Of a stretch of DNA of 12,630 nucleotides, positions 1 to 5,784 are shown in pieces. How positions within the stretch are numbered: position 1 is the first letter of the stretch; every line of letters begins with the position of its first letter. Position numbers and translations under genes: made by a program. The notes beneath the pieces were generated by a model. The model did not search any database, was not told where the DNA came from, and saw only the letters and a program-made list of their open reading frames with translations. Source of the stretch: JBDTNQ01 sp039933635. Its GTDB lineage: Bacteria > Acidobacteriota > Vicinamibacteria > Vicinamibacterales > SCN-69-37. The DNA lies in contig JBDTNQ010000123.1 in assembly GCA_039933635.1 (NCBI GenBank), forward strand, positions 1 to 12,630, read 5' to 3'.

Positions 1-758
1 CGCCGCCCGACCATGCGCCGCGCGTACTGCACGGTGACCCGCCGGTGCCCCCGTTCGACGAACACCACGGCGCCCACGACCACCACCATCAGCGCCACGA
101 GCAGGATCAGCCGGATGGGCCCCATCTCGCCCGTGCTCAGCTGCGACAGCGTCCGCATGGCCCCGCGCGGCAGTCCGACGACGATGCCGGCATAGATGAG
201 CAGCGACATCCCGTTGCCGATGCCGCGCTCCGTGATCTGCTCACCAAGCCACATCACGAGCACCGAGCCGGTCGACAGCGTCAACACCGTCATGAGGCGG
301 AAGCCCCATCCCGGGTTATCGACGATGGCGAAGCCGCCCGCCTGCCCGGCGTTCTCCAGGTAGATGGCAATCGCCATCGACTGCACCACGCTCAGGACGA
401 TCGTGCCGTAGCGCGTGTACTGCGTAATCTTCCGGCGCCCGAGCTCACCCTCTTTCGAGAGGCGCTCGAGATACGGCCAGACCACCGTGAGCAGCTGCAG
501 GATGATCGAGGCGCTGATGTACGGCATGACCCCCAGGGCAAACACCGTCATCTGCGACAGGTTGTAGCCTGAGAACATGTCGTACAGGCCAAACAGATTG
601 CTGCTGGCCGCCTGCCTCGTCAACTCGCTCAGCGCCGAGATATTGATCCCCGGCGTGTTGATGTGCCCGCCGACCCGATAGGCCGCGAGGATGCCGAACG
701 TGAACAGCACCCGCTTGCGCAGCTCCGGAATCGCGAAGATGTTTCTGAGACTGTCCAT
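1..758 (-). CDS. secY: Protein translocase subunit SecY, N-terminal part (3' end outside window)
   Basis: SecY is the channel subunit of the SecYEG translocon in the inner membrane. It passes unfolded secretory proteins and inserts membrane proteins. The frame opens with ATG at 758 (MDSLRNIFAIPELRKR) and stays open for 252 codons to the window edge, so a little over half of the usual 430-450 residues is present. TM1 lies near residues 17-33 (VLFTFGILAAYRVGGHI). The plug and TM2 region follows (about 34-90), with the cytoplasmic loop YLERLSKEGELGRRKITQ after it. The SecY signature ITERGIGNGMSLLIYAGI begins near residue 175. The visible end, VERGHRRVTVQYARR, is the conserved start of the large cytoplasmic loop that contacts SecA and ribosomes. 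It lies 48 nt after rplO, its usual place at the end of the spc cluster. The Shine-Dalgarno match is weak. Family assignment is certain. Confidence 0.97.
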   Translation of the reverse strand, partial: MDSLRNIFAIPELRKRVLFTFGILAAYRVGGHINTPGINISALSELTRQAASSNLFGLYDMFSGYNLSQMTVFALGVMPYISASIILQLLTVVWPYLERLSKEGELGRRKITQYTRYGTIVLSVVQSMAIAIYLENAGQAGGFAIVDNPGWGFRLMTVLTLSTGSVLVMWLGEQITERGIGNGMSLLIYAGIVVGLPRGAMRTLSQLSTGEMGPIRLILLVALMVVVVGAVVFVERGHRRVTVQYARRMVGR

Positions 759-775
759 AGGGATCTCGCGTGCGT

Positions 776-790
776 GTCCGGCGACCGGAC
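776..790 (-). other. Short hairpin in the rplO-secY spacer
   Basis: The 48-nt spacer holds a perfect inverted repeat, GTCCGG and CCGGAC, separated by 3 nt, which gives a 6-bp GC-rich stem with a triloop in the transcript. No U-run follows, so it does not look like an intrinsic terminator. Its 3' foot lies 17 nt before the secY ATG. It could protect the upstream mRNA or tune secY translation, but a chance stem in GC-rich DNA is also possible. Confidence 0.35.
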
Positions 791-806
791 CACCCACCCG
801 TGACTG

Positions 807-1253
807 CTAACCGATGACCTCCGCCACGCCGCCCGCGGCGGCCAGTTTCTTCGATGCCGTGTCGCTGAACTTGTGCGCACGCACCGTCAGCGCCTTCTCG
901 CATTCCCCGCGCCCGAGAATCTTGATGAGGATCCCGGTTTCGCGCACGATCCCGCGCTCCCGCAATAGTTCGGGCGTCACCGACGTCCCCGCGTCGAACA
1001 CCTCCGCGAGCGTGTCGAGGTTGACGACCGCGTACTCCACGCGAAACGGGTTATGGAACCCGCGCTTCGGCACACGGCGGTGGAGCGGCATCTGACCGCC
1101 CTCGAAGCCCCGCTTGAAGCGGAAGCCCGACCGCGATTTCGCGCCCTTGCTGCCGCGCGACGCCGTCTTGCCGTGGCCCGATCCCGGGCCGCGTCCCACG
1201 CGCTTCTTCGGCTGTTTCGCACCGCGAGGCGGGCGGAGATTGTTGAGAGACAT
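807..1253 (-). CDS. rplO: 50S ribosomal protein L15 (uL15)
   Basis: L15 is a late-assembling protein of the large subunit whose extended N-terminal arm threads between 23S rRNA domains. The 148-residue product has the family layout. A basic, glycine-rich arm comes first, with GRGPGSGHGKTASRGSKG at about residues 20-37. It is followed by FEGGQMPLHRRVPKRGF at about 50-66. The globular C-terminal domain carries the L15 signature beginning KILGRGECEKALTVRAHKFS at 111. The length is normal (about 145-150). ATG at 1253 was chosen because MSLNNLRPPRGAKQPKKR is the canonical N-terminus, and an AAGGA lies just upstream. It follows rpmD by 26 nt and precedes secY, as in most spc clusters. Confidence 0.98.
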   Translation of the reverse strand: MSLNNLRPPRGAKQPKKRVGRGPGSGHGKTASRGSKGAKSRSGFRFKRGFEGGQMPLHRRVPKRGFHNPFRVEYAVVNLDTLAEVFDAGTSVTPELLRERGIVRETGILIKILGRGECEKALTVRAHKFSDTASKKLAAAGGVAEVIG

Positions 1254-1279
1254 CAGCGTGATTCCTTCGTGAATGGCAC

Positions 1280-1456
1280 CTACTCGTCCACCTGGACGAG
1301 GTGCCGCACCTTCAAGATGAGCCCGCGCACCGACTTCGTGTCTTCCACCTTCACGGTGTGACGAATGCGGCGAAGCCCGAGCCCGCGCAGCGCCAGCGTC
1401 TGCTTCTTGTCGAAGCCGATGCCGCTCCGTAGTTGCGTGATCGTCAGTGTCTTCAT
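1280..1456 (-). CDS. rpmD: 50S ribosomal protein L30 (uL30)
   Basis: This small gene encodes 58 residues, ATG at 1456 to TAG at 1280-1282. The protein starts MKTLTITQLRSGIGFDKKQ, continues with the diagnostic core ALRGLGLRRIRHTVKVEDT, and ends VRHLVQVDE, the usual L30 finish. L30 is a single-domain 23S rRNA-binding protein near the 5S rRNA region. It is present in many but not all bacteria. The length matches the short bacterial form (about 58-60). GGGAG lies just before the start, and the gene begins 12 nt after the rpsE stop. The rpsE-rpmD-rplO order is the standard spc arrangement. It is easily missed in ORF calling because of its size. Confidence 0.97.
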   Translation of the reverse strand: MKTLTITQLRSGIGFDKKQTLALRGLGLRRIRHTVKVEDTKSVRGLILKVRHLVQVDE

Positions 1457-1468
1457 GGCTCCCAGCCT

Positions 1469-1993
1469 CTAGCGCGCCGGCGCGCCAACCAGATCCTCGA
1501 GATCCTTGCCGCGCAGACGCGCGACGAGCGACGGCTCACGGAGCATTTCGAGCGCCGTGAACGTGGCTCGGACCACGTTGTGGTGGTTCGCCGATCCCAG
1601 CGACTTCGTCAGCACGTTATTGATGCCGGCCGACTCCACCACGGCGCGCACCGCGCCACCGGCGATGATGCCCGTGCCATCCGGCGCGGGTTTGAGCAGC
1701 ACGGCGCCGGCGCCGAAGCGCCCCAGCACCGGGTGCGGAATCGAGGTGCCAGCCATCGGCACGCGCACCAGCGACTTCTTCGCCGCTTCGATCGCCTTCT
1801 TGATGGCCGAGGGCACTTCCTTCGCCTTGCCAATCCCGAAGCCGACCACGCCGTGACCATCACCGATGACCACGAGCGCGCTGAAGCTCAGGTTCTTACC
1901 GCCCTTGACGACCTTGGTGACACGGCTGATGTTGACAACGGTGTCTTTCAGCTCAAGTTCGGCCGGATCGATTTTTTCGCGAGAGTGCGCCAT
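1469..1993 (-). CDS. rpsE: 30S ribosomal protein S5 (uS5)
   Basis: S5 sits at the mRNA entry side of the small subunit and contributes to decoding accuracy and helicase activity. The protein has 174 residues. The N-terminal double-stranded-RNA-binding-like domain contains RVTKVVKGGKNLSFSAL at about 24-40, whose loop is where spectinomycin-resistance changes occur in other species. VVIGDGHGVVGFGIGKAKEV follows. The C-terminal domain carries PMAGTSIPHPVLGRFGAG and GSANHHNVVRATF (about 133-145). ATG at 1993 (MAHSREKID) is preferred over an in-frame upstream ATG at 2044 because the upstream stretch overlaps rplR and is not S5-like, and AGGGA lies directly before 1993. The gene is 7 nt after rplR. 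Length is normal. Confidence 0.98.
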   Translation of the reverse strand: MAHSREKIDPAELELKDTVVNISRVTKVVKGGKNLSFSALVVIGDGHGVVGFGIGKAKEVPSAIKKAIEAAKKSLVRVPMAGTSIPHPVLGRFGAGAVLLKPAPDGTGIIAGGAVRAVVESAGINNVLTKSLGSANHHNVVRATFTALEMLREPSLVARLRGKDLEDLVGAPAR

Positions 1994-2000
1994 ATGTCCC

Positions 2001-2375
2001 TCAGAACTCCAGCCCGGCCTTGCGGGCCGCGTCGGCCACCGCACGCACGCGCCCGTGATACAGGTTGCCGCCGCGGTCGAACACGACCTTCTTGATGCCC
2101 TTCGACTGCGACCGCTCCGCGATCAACTGCCCGAGCGCTTCGGCGCCCGCCAGGTTACCGCCGCTCGTCTTGCCGGTGAACACGCTCTTCAGCGACGGCT
2201 CGGTGCTCGACGCCGCGGCCAGCGTGTGGCCCGCCATGTCGTCGATCACCTGCGCGTAGATGTGCCCGACCGATCGGAACACCGCCAGGCGCGGCCGCTC
2301 CGCCGTTCCATGGATCCGCTTACGCTGCCGCAGCTGAATCCGATCTCGCCGATCTTGCTTTGTTCGAATTCTCAT
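2001..2375 (-). CDS. rplR: 50S ribosomal protein L18 (uL18)
   Basis: L18 binds 5S rRNA and helps to dock it, with L5, in the central protuberance. The 124-residue product begins with a basic arm (MRIRTKQDRRDRIQLRQRKR). The core motif RPRLAVFRSVGHIYAQVIDD is at about 27-46, and the C-terminus KVVFDRGGNLYHGRVRAVAD...ARKAGLEF is at about 96-124, typical of the family. The usual length is about 115-125. The start at 2375 is 3 nt after the rplF stop, with GGAG inside the rplF end as the likely Shine-Dalgarno. It is followed by rpsE after 7 nt. Confidence 0.98.
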   Translation of the reverse strand: MRIRTKQDRRDRIQLRQRKRIHGTAERPRLAVFRSVGHIYAQVIDDMAGHTLAAASSTEPSLKSVFTGKTSGGNLAGAEALGQLIAERSQSKGIKKVVFDRGGNLYHGRVRAVADAARKAGLEF

Positions 2376-2378
2376 CGT

Positions 2379-2915
2379 CTAGGCTCCGGTCTTGCCGACC
2401 TTCTTCTTCAGCACTTCACCGGTGTACCGCACACCCTTCTGCTTGTAGGGGTCCGGCTTGCGCAGGCTCCGAATGTCGGCCGCGACCTGCCCCACGAGCT
2501 GGAGATCGATGCCGGTCACCGTCACGTGCGTCTGCTTGTCGATGACCACGTCGATACCCGTGGGAATGTCGAACACCACCGGATGCGAGTAGCCGAGCGC
2601 AAACACCACCTGCTTGCCTTTGACCTCGGCGCGGTATCCGACACCGACAATGTCGAGCTCGCGCTTGAAGCCGTTGGTCACGCCTTCGACGGCGTTCGCC
2701 ATCAGACTGCGCGCCAACCCGTGAAACTTCCCCAGCGCCGGATCGGGCCGCTCGAGACTGGCCACGAGATCCGTGCCCTTCATTTCGAACACCACGCCCG
2801 GCGGCAGGCGCTGCGTCATCGCGCCTTTGGGGCCTTTGAAATCGAGGGCGCCCGGCTTCACCGTGACGGTGACGCCTGAGGGAACCGGAATGGGCTTCTT
2901 GCCAATACGAGACAT
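2379..2915 (-). CDS. rplF: 50S ribosomal protein L6 (uL6)
   Basis: L6 binds 23S rRNA beside the sarcin-ricin loop, close to where elongation factors dock. The 178-residue product shows two tandem L6 folds. The N-terminus is MSRIGKKPIPVPSGVTV. The middle has HGLARSLMANAVEGVTNGF (about 65-83) and VGVGYRAEVKG (about 90-100). The C-terminal signature PDPYKQKGVRYTGE is at about 154-167. Length is standard (about 177-184). AGGGG lies a few nt before ATG 2915. Spacing is 10 nt after rpsH and 3 nt before rplR, the ordinary spc order. Confidence 0.98.
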   Translation of the reverse strand: MSRIGKKPIPVPSGVTVTVKPGALDFKGPKGAMTQRLPPGVVFEMKGTDLVASLERPDPALGKFHGLARSLMANAVEGVTNGFKRELDIVGVGYRAEVKGKQVVFALGYSHPVVFDIPTGIDVVIDKQTHVTVTGIDLQLVGQVAADIRSLRKPDPYKQKGVRYTGEVLKKKVGKTGA

Positions 2916-2925
2916 CGCGTCACCC

Positions 2926-3324
2926 CTACCAGATGTTGCAGAGTATTTCCCCGCCCACGCCAGCCTTGATGGCGTCGCGGCCGGTCATCACACCCTGCGA
3001 GGTCGTCAGGATGCTCGTCCCGAGACCGCCCATGACCTTCGGCACGTCGTTGCGGCCGAAATAAACCCGGCGGCCCGGACGGCTGACCCGCTCGAGGCCC
3101 GTGATCACATTCTCGCCGCGCGGCCCGTACTTGAGCGCAATCCGCAGCACGGGAGGCGCCTCGCCGGTCGCGTCAACCTGTTTGATACCGGCCACGTAGC
3201 CCTCTTGCTCGAGAATGCGCGCAACCTGCGCCTTGAATCGCGACGCCGGAATGTCCACGCGCTGATGGCGCGCGTGCACGGCATTGCGAATCCGCGTGAG
3301 CATGTCTGCGATCGGATCGGTCAT
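2926..3324 (-). CDS. rpsH: 30S ribosomal protein S8 (uS8)
   Basis: S8 is a primary binder of the central domain of 16S rRNA. In E. coli it also represses spc-cluster translation by binding its own mRNA. The 132-residue product starts MTDPIADMLTRIRNA, the canonical N-terminus, and has VDIPASRFK and IALKYGPRGENVI. The signature GLGTSILTTSQGVMTGRDA is at about 100-118, and it ends GEILCNIW. Length is normal (about 130-132). A strong AGGAAGG sits 5 nt before the ATG. The 78-nt leader between rpsN and rpsH is the longest spacer in the window and contains tandem hairpins. Regulation by those hairpins is an inference only. Confidence 0.98.
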   Translation of the reverse strand: MTDPIADMLTRIRNAVHARHQRVDIPASRFKAQVARILEQEGYVAGIKQVDATGEAPPVLRIALKYGPRGENVITGLERVSRPGRRVYFGRNDVPKVMGGLGTSILTTSQGVMTGRDAIKAGVGGEILCNIW

Positions 3325-3329
3325 ATCTG

Positions 3330-3336
3330 CCTTCCT
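3330..3336 (-). promoter_or_regulatory. Shine-Dalgarno of rpsH
   Basis: AGGAAGG, read on the minus strand, lies 5 nt before the rpsH ATG at 3324. It is independent of any upstream coding sequence, so rpsH has its own initiation site downstream of the two spacer hairpins, unlike most genes here whose signals lie inside the preceding gene. Confidence 0.75.
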
Positions 3337-3349
3337 GCTCTCACCTCGC

Positions 3350-3391
3350 CCGCGACGGCTCCCCGTCGACCGCCGCGACGGCTCCCCGTCG
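3350..3391 (-). repeat. Two identical tandem hairpin repeats between rpsN and rpsH
   Basis: A 19-nt sequence occurs twice without a mismatch, at 3350-3368 and 3373-3391 (period 23 nt). Each copy contains a perfect inverted repeat: CGACGG, a 4-nt loop, CCGTCG. In the minus-strand transcript this gives two identical 6-bp stems, each with the loop GGAG, 7 nt apart and 16 nt before the rpsH Shine-Dalgarno. No U-run follows. Because the arms are identical between copies, the first arm of one can also pair with the far arm of the other, so alternative folds are possible. The duplication is seen directly; any function is unknown. Confidence 0.8.
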
Positions 3392-3402
3392 GGCTGGGCT
3401 CG

Positions 3403-3594
3403 TTACCAACTGCTCTTGATCACGCCCGCCACCTCGCCCCGCAGGGCGAGTTCGCGGAAGCACAACCGGCACAGCGCGAACTTCCGCAGGTAGGCCCGGG
3501 GGCGCCCGCACTTGCGGCACCGGTTGCGATGCCGGATCGCAAACTTCGGGGCCTTATCGCCGTTGTCCTTGAAGCTTTTTGCAGTCGTCGCCAT
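3403..3594 (-). CDS. rpsN: 30S ribosomal protein S14, zinc-binding type (uS14, type Z)
   Basis: S14 is a late-assembling small-subunit protein in the head, near S3, S10 and S19. The product is only 63 residues, the short zinc-ribbon form rather than the about 100-residue zinc-free form. It carries CRKCGRPRAYLRKFALCRLC, so cysteines 26, 29, 42 and 45 form the CxxC-x12-CxxC zinc site. It ends LALRGEVAGVIKSSW, typical of type Z. ATG at 3594 lies 7 nt after the rplE stop, with GAGG as Shine-Dalgarno. The short form is sometimes named rpsZ or rpsN1. Its position between rplE and rpsH is standard. Confidence 0.98.
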   Translation of the reverse strand: MATTAKSFKDNGDKAPKFAIRHRNRCRKCGRPRAYLRKFALCRLCFRELALRGEVAGVIKSSW

Positions 3595-3601
3595 AACGCC
3601 T

Positions 3602-4144
3602 CTAGTTCTGCCGGAACGGCATGCCGATCAGCTGCAACAGCCGCCGGGCTTCCTCGTCGGTCTTGGCCGTCGTGATCACCGAGATGTTCATGCCGCGCGC
3701 CTTGTCGACCTTCAGATAGTCGATCTCGGGAAACAGCAGCTGGTCGCGCAGGCCGAGCGTGAAGTTGCCGCGGCCATCGAAGCCCCGCGGCGACACGCCG
3801 CGGAAGTCGCGCACGCGCGGCAACGCGATCGCGATCAGGCGATCCAGGAACTCGAACATCCGCTCGCCGCGCAGGGTGACCATGGCGCCGACCGGCATGC
3901 CCTTGCGCAGCTTGAACTGCGCAATGGCCTTCTTCGAGCGCGTGACGGCGGCCTTCTGGCCGGTGATCTTGCTCAACTCCTCGGCGCCGGTCTCGACGAT
4001 CTTCGCGTTCTGCGTGCCTTCGCCGAGTCCCATGTTGACGACCACCTTCGTGATCTTGGGCACGGCCATGACGTTCTTGTAGCCGAACTCCTTCTGGAGG
4101 ACCGGCATCACGTCCGCAATGTACCGCTCTCGCAGGCGATTCAT
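3602..4144 (-). CDS. rplE: 50S ribosomal protein L5 (uL5)
   Basis: L5 binds 5S rRNA with L18 and forms part of the central protuberance; its P-site loop reaches the tRNA. The 180-residue protein starts MNRLRERYIADVMPVLQKEF. It contains VPKITKVVVNMGLGEGTQNA (about 28-47), the core RSKKAIAQFKLRKGMPVGAM, and the loop GVSPRGFDGRGNFTLGL (about 116-132). It ends with a normal EEARRLLQLIGMPF. ATG 4144 was preferred to an in-frame ATG 21 nt upstream because the extension would be non-homologous. The chosen start overlaps the rplX stop as ATGA, a translational-coupling junction. A purine-rich GGGAG lies inside the rplX end. Length is normal. Confidence 0.98.
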   Translation of the reverse strand: MNRLRERYIADVMPVLQKEFGYKNVMAVPKITKVVVNMGLGEGTQNAKIVETGAEELSKITGQKAAVTRSKKAIAQFKLRKGMPVGAMVTLRGERMFEFLDRLIAIALPRVRDFRGVSPRGFDGRGNFTLGLRDQLLFPEIDYLKVDKARGMNISVITTAKTDEEARRLLQLIGMPFRQN

Positions 4145-4473
4145 TTGTCCACCACTCCCTTGCACTTCACGCAGAACCGCACGCTCGAGCCGTCATCGTT
4201 CCGACGGCGGCCGATGCGCGTGACCGCGCCGCATTCCGGGCAGACGAGCTGCACGTTCGACGCGTTGAGCGACGCTTCCCGCTCGACGATCCCGCCCTTG
4301 ACGTTCTTCTGCGGGTTCGGCCGGGTGTGCCGCTTGATGAAATTCACGCCCTCGACGATCACGCGGCCCTTCTCGGGGATCACGCGAAGCACGCGCCCGC
4401 GCTTGCCGCGGTCGCGCCCCGTCGTCACGATGACGTTGTCGTTCTTCTTGATGGCTGAGGCCGTCTGAGCCAT
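4141..4473 (-). CDS. rplX: 50S ribosomal protein L24 (uL24) with a four-cysteine C-terminal knuckle
   Basis: L24 is an assembly initiator of the large subunit; it binds the 5' end of 23S rRNA near the exit tunnel. The 110-residue product has the KOW motif in KKNDNVIVTTGRDRGKRGRV (about 9-28), then VEGVNFIKRHTRPN. The C-terminal part carries VCPECGAVTRIGRR and RFCVKCKG, giving cysteines at 78, 81, 101 and 104, spaced like a zinc ribbon. E. coli L24 lacks this cysteine set; other bacterial L24 proteins have it. Zinc binding is inferred from spacing. The start is fixed by an unusually complete Shine-Dalgarno at 4479-4488. The stop overlaps the rplE start (ATGA). Confidence 0.97.
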   Translation of the reverse strand: MAQTASAIKKNDNVIVTTGRDRGKRGRVLRVIPEKGRVIVEGVNFIKRHTRPNPQKNVKGGIVEREASLNASNVQLVCPECGAVTRIGRRRNDDGSSVRFCVKCKGVVDK

Positions 4474-4475
4474 GA

Positions 4476-4844
4476 CTAGATCACCTCCGGCGCGAGCGAG
4501 ATGATCTTCATGAACCGGCGTTCACGCAGCTCGCGCGAGACGGGACCGAACACGCGGGTGCCGACCGGTTCGTTCTGGTCGTTGATGATCACCGCGGCGT
4601 TCCGGTCGAAACGGATGTAGCTGCCGTCGCGACGGCGCAGTTCCTTGCGGGTGCGCACGATGACGGCCTTCACGACCTGGCCCTTCTTCACCGTGCCGTC
4701 GGGCGTGGCTTCCTTCACGGACGCCGTGACGATGTCCCCGATCCGGGCATACCGCCCCGTCGAGCCGCCGATCGGGTTGATCACCGCGATCTTGCGCGCG
4801 CCGGAGTTGTCGGCCACGTCGAGAATCGAACGCATCTGCACCAT
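4476..4844 (-). CDS. rplN: 50S ribosomal protein L14 (uL14)
   Basis: L14 lies on the interface side of the large subunit, contributes to inter-subunit bridges, and is the docking site of the silencing factor RsfS. The 122-residue product is full length: MVQMRSILDVADNSGARKIA at the N-terminus, GDIVTASVKEATPDG, then the L14 signature beginning KAVIVRTRKELRRRDGSYIR at about 59. It ends ERRFMKIISLAPEVI. Start ATG 4844 lies 2 nt after the rpsQ stop, with AAGGGGG inside the rpsQ end. Its last codons also supply the rplX Shine-Dalgarno. In many bacteria rplN opens the spc operon behind a promoter; here no room exists for one between rpsQ and rplN. Confidence 0.98.
   Translation of the reverse strand: MVQMRSILDVADNSGARKIAVINPIGGSTGRYARIGDIVTASVKEATPDGTVKKGQVVKAVIVRTRKELRRRDGSYIRFDRNAAVIINDQNEPVGTRVFGPVSRELRERRFMKIISLAPEVI
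4479..4488 (-). promoter_or_regulatory. Extended Shine-Dalgarno of rplX inside the end of rplN
   Basis: The last three sense codons of rplN (Glu-Val-Ile) read GGAGGTGATC together with the preceding base. This is a 10-nt run complementary to the standard bacterial 16S rRNA 3' end (GATCACCTCC). It stands 5 nt before the rplX ATG. Codon choice and C-terminal residues of L14 thus double as the initiation signal of L24. Confidence 0.8.
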
Positions 4845-4846
4845 GA

Positions 4847-5098
4847 CTAAACCCCCTTCGCCCGCTGGACGACACGCGTGACGACCCAGCGCTTACGGCG
4901 CGACAGCGGGCGCGACGGCACGAGTGCCACGCGGTCACCGACCTGCGCCGTGTTCGCTTCGTCGTGCGCCATGAATCGCGACGTAAGGCGCTGGAGCTTG
5001 CCGTACAGCTCCTCGCGCACCTTGCGCTCGGTCGTGACGACCACGCTCTTGGCCATCTTGTTGCTGACGACTGTGCCGATAATCTCTGACTTCGCCAT
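4847..5098 (-). CDS. rpsQ: 30S ribosomal protein S17 (uS17)
   Basis: S17 is a primary 16S rRNA binder with an OB fold that nucleates the 5' domain. The 83-residue protein has IIGTVVSNKMAKSVVVTTER (about 6-25), FMAHDEANTAQVGD, and the signature GDRVALVPSRPLSRRKRW (about 54-71). Position 61 is proline where the family pattern usually has a charged or polar residue, a minor deviation. Length is normal (about 80-90). ATG 5098 is 2 nt after the rpmC stop, with AGGGG upstream inside rpmC. It closes the S10 cluster and abuts rplN. Confidence 0.98.
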   Translation of the reverse strand: MAKSEIIGTVVSNKMAKSVVVTTERKVREELYGKLQRLTSRFMAHDEANTAQVGDRVALVPSRPLSRRKRWVVTRVVQRAKGV

Positions 5099-5100
5099 CG

Positions 5101-5307
5101 CTAGCCCCTGACGCCCTTCTCCCGCAGTACGGTCTTGATGCGCGCCAATTCCTTGCGGAGCGGCCGGATCTTGTTCCCCGACTCGGCCTGTCCCATCGCC
5201 CGCTGCAATCGCAGCCGGAACACCTGATCGTCGAGGTCACGCGCGCGCTGGCCCAGGTCCTCGGCCGACAGCCCGCGCAGTTCGGTCAAGAGTTCGACCA
5301 CCTTCAT
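5101..5307 (-). CDS. rpmC: 50S ribosomal protein L29 (uL29)
   Basis: L29 is a small helical-hairpin protein beside L23 at the exit of the peptide tunnel, part of the platform used by SRP and trigger factor. The 68-residue product starts MKVVELLTELRGLSAEDLGQ, has the pattern VFRLRLQRAMGQAESGNKIR at about 29-48, and ends in a second helix, LRKELARIKTVLREKG. The length (usual 62-70) and two-helix layout fit. ATG 5307 overlaps the rplP stop as ATGA and is preceded by AGGAGAAGGTG within rplP, so translation is probably coupled. A longer open frame upstream of the ATG is the out-of-frame shadow of rplP and was not used. Confidence 0.97.
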   Translation of the reverse strand: MKVVELLTELRGLSAEDLGQRARDLDDQVFRLRLQRAMGQAESGNKIRPLRKELARIKTVLREKGVRG

Positions 5308-5729
5308 GACACCTTCTCCTCGCCAAACCTCATCGCGAAGCGCGTCTTCATCGGCAACTTCGCGGACGCCAGCCGCATCGCCGCCTTCGCTTCCACGACC
5401 GAGACGCCTTCCATCTCGAACAAAATGCGGCCCGGCTTGATGACGGCCACCCAGCCTTCCGGCGCGCCCTTGCCCTTGCCCATGCGGGTTTCCTGGGGCT
5501 TCTTGGTGATGGGCTTGTCCGGGAACACCCGGATCCACACCTTGCCGCCGCGTTTGATTCCGCGCGTCAGCGCCACGCGCGCGGCCTCGATCTGCCGGTC
5601 CGTCAGCCAGCACGGCTCGAGCGACATCAACCCGTAGTCCCCAAAGGCCACCGACGAACCGCGCCACGCCAGCCCGCGCATCCGGCCGCGCTGCTGCTTG
5701 CGGTACTTGACCTTCTTTGGCATCAACAT
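5304..5729 (-). CDS. rplP: 50S ribosomal protein L16 (uL16)
   Basis: L16 binds near the A-site tRNA elbow and the peptidyl-transferase centre and is incorporated late. The 141-residue product starts MLMPKKVKYRKQQRGRMRGL, has LEPCWLTDRQIEAARVALTR and VWIRVFPDKPITKKP, and carries the signature TRMGKGKGAPEGWVAVIKPG at about 81-100. Arg82 corresponds to the arginine hydroxylated in E. coli L16 (Arg81). ATG 5729 was chosen over the in-frame ATG 5723 because MLMPK is common in the family and AGGG sits about 9 nt upstream. It follows rpsC after an atypical 55-nt spacer and overlaps rpmC by 4 nt. Length is slightly over the E. coli 136. Confidence 0.98.
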   Translation of the reverse strand: MLMPKKVKYRKQQRGRMRGLAWRGSSVAFGDYGLMSLEPCWLTDRQIEAARVALTRGIKRGGKVWIRVFPDKPITKKPQETRMGKGKGAPEGWVAVIKPGRILFEMEGVSVVEAKAAMRLASAKLPMKTRFAMRFGEEKVS

Positions 5730-5739
5730 AGTGACAACC

Positions 5740-5774
5740 CTGCTAACTCAAAACTTCCAAGCCACAAGCCAAAC
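5740..5774 (-). repeat. Degenerate 7-nt-period repeat in the rpsC-rplP spacer
   Basis: Read on the minus strand, the spacer splits into successive heptamers, four of which begin with TT: TTGTGGC (5761-5767), TTGGAAG (5754-5760), TTTTGAG (5747-5753), TTAGCAG (5740-5746). Three of these four end AG. In another phase TGGCTTG is repeated exactly twice in tandem. The block is AT-richer than the flanking genes. It resembles the block in the fusA-rpsJ spacer (shared TTnGAAG). No protein, promoter or terminator is evident. Confidence 0.55.
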
Positions 5775-5784
5775 GAGGAACGTC

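Noticed and set aside
1866..2879. Long plus-strand open frame of 337 codons opposite rplR and rplF
   Set aside because: It is antisense to recognised genes, its product is rich in Arg, His, Ala and Leu with no family motif, and such frames are expected opposite GC-rich coding sequence.
3512..4468. Plus-strand open frame of 318 codons opposite rpsN, rplE and rplX
   Set aside because: The opposite strand encodes conserved ribosomal proteins throughout; the plus product shows no recognisable domain and reflects codon bias.
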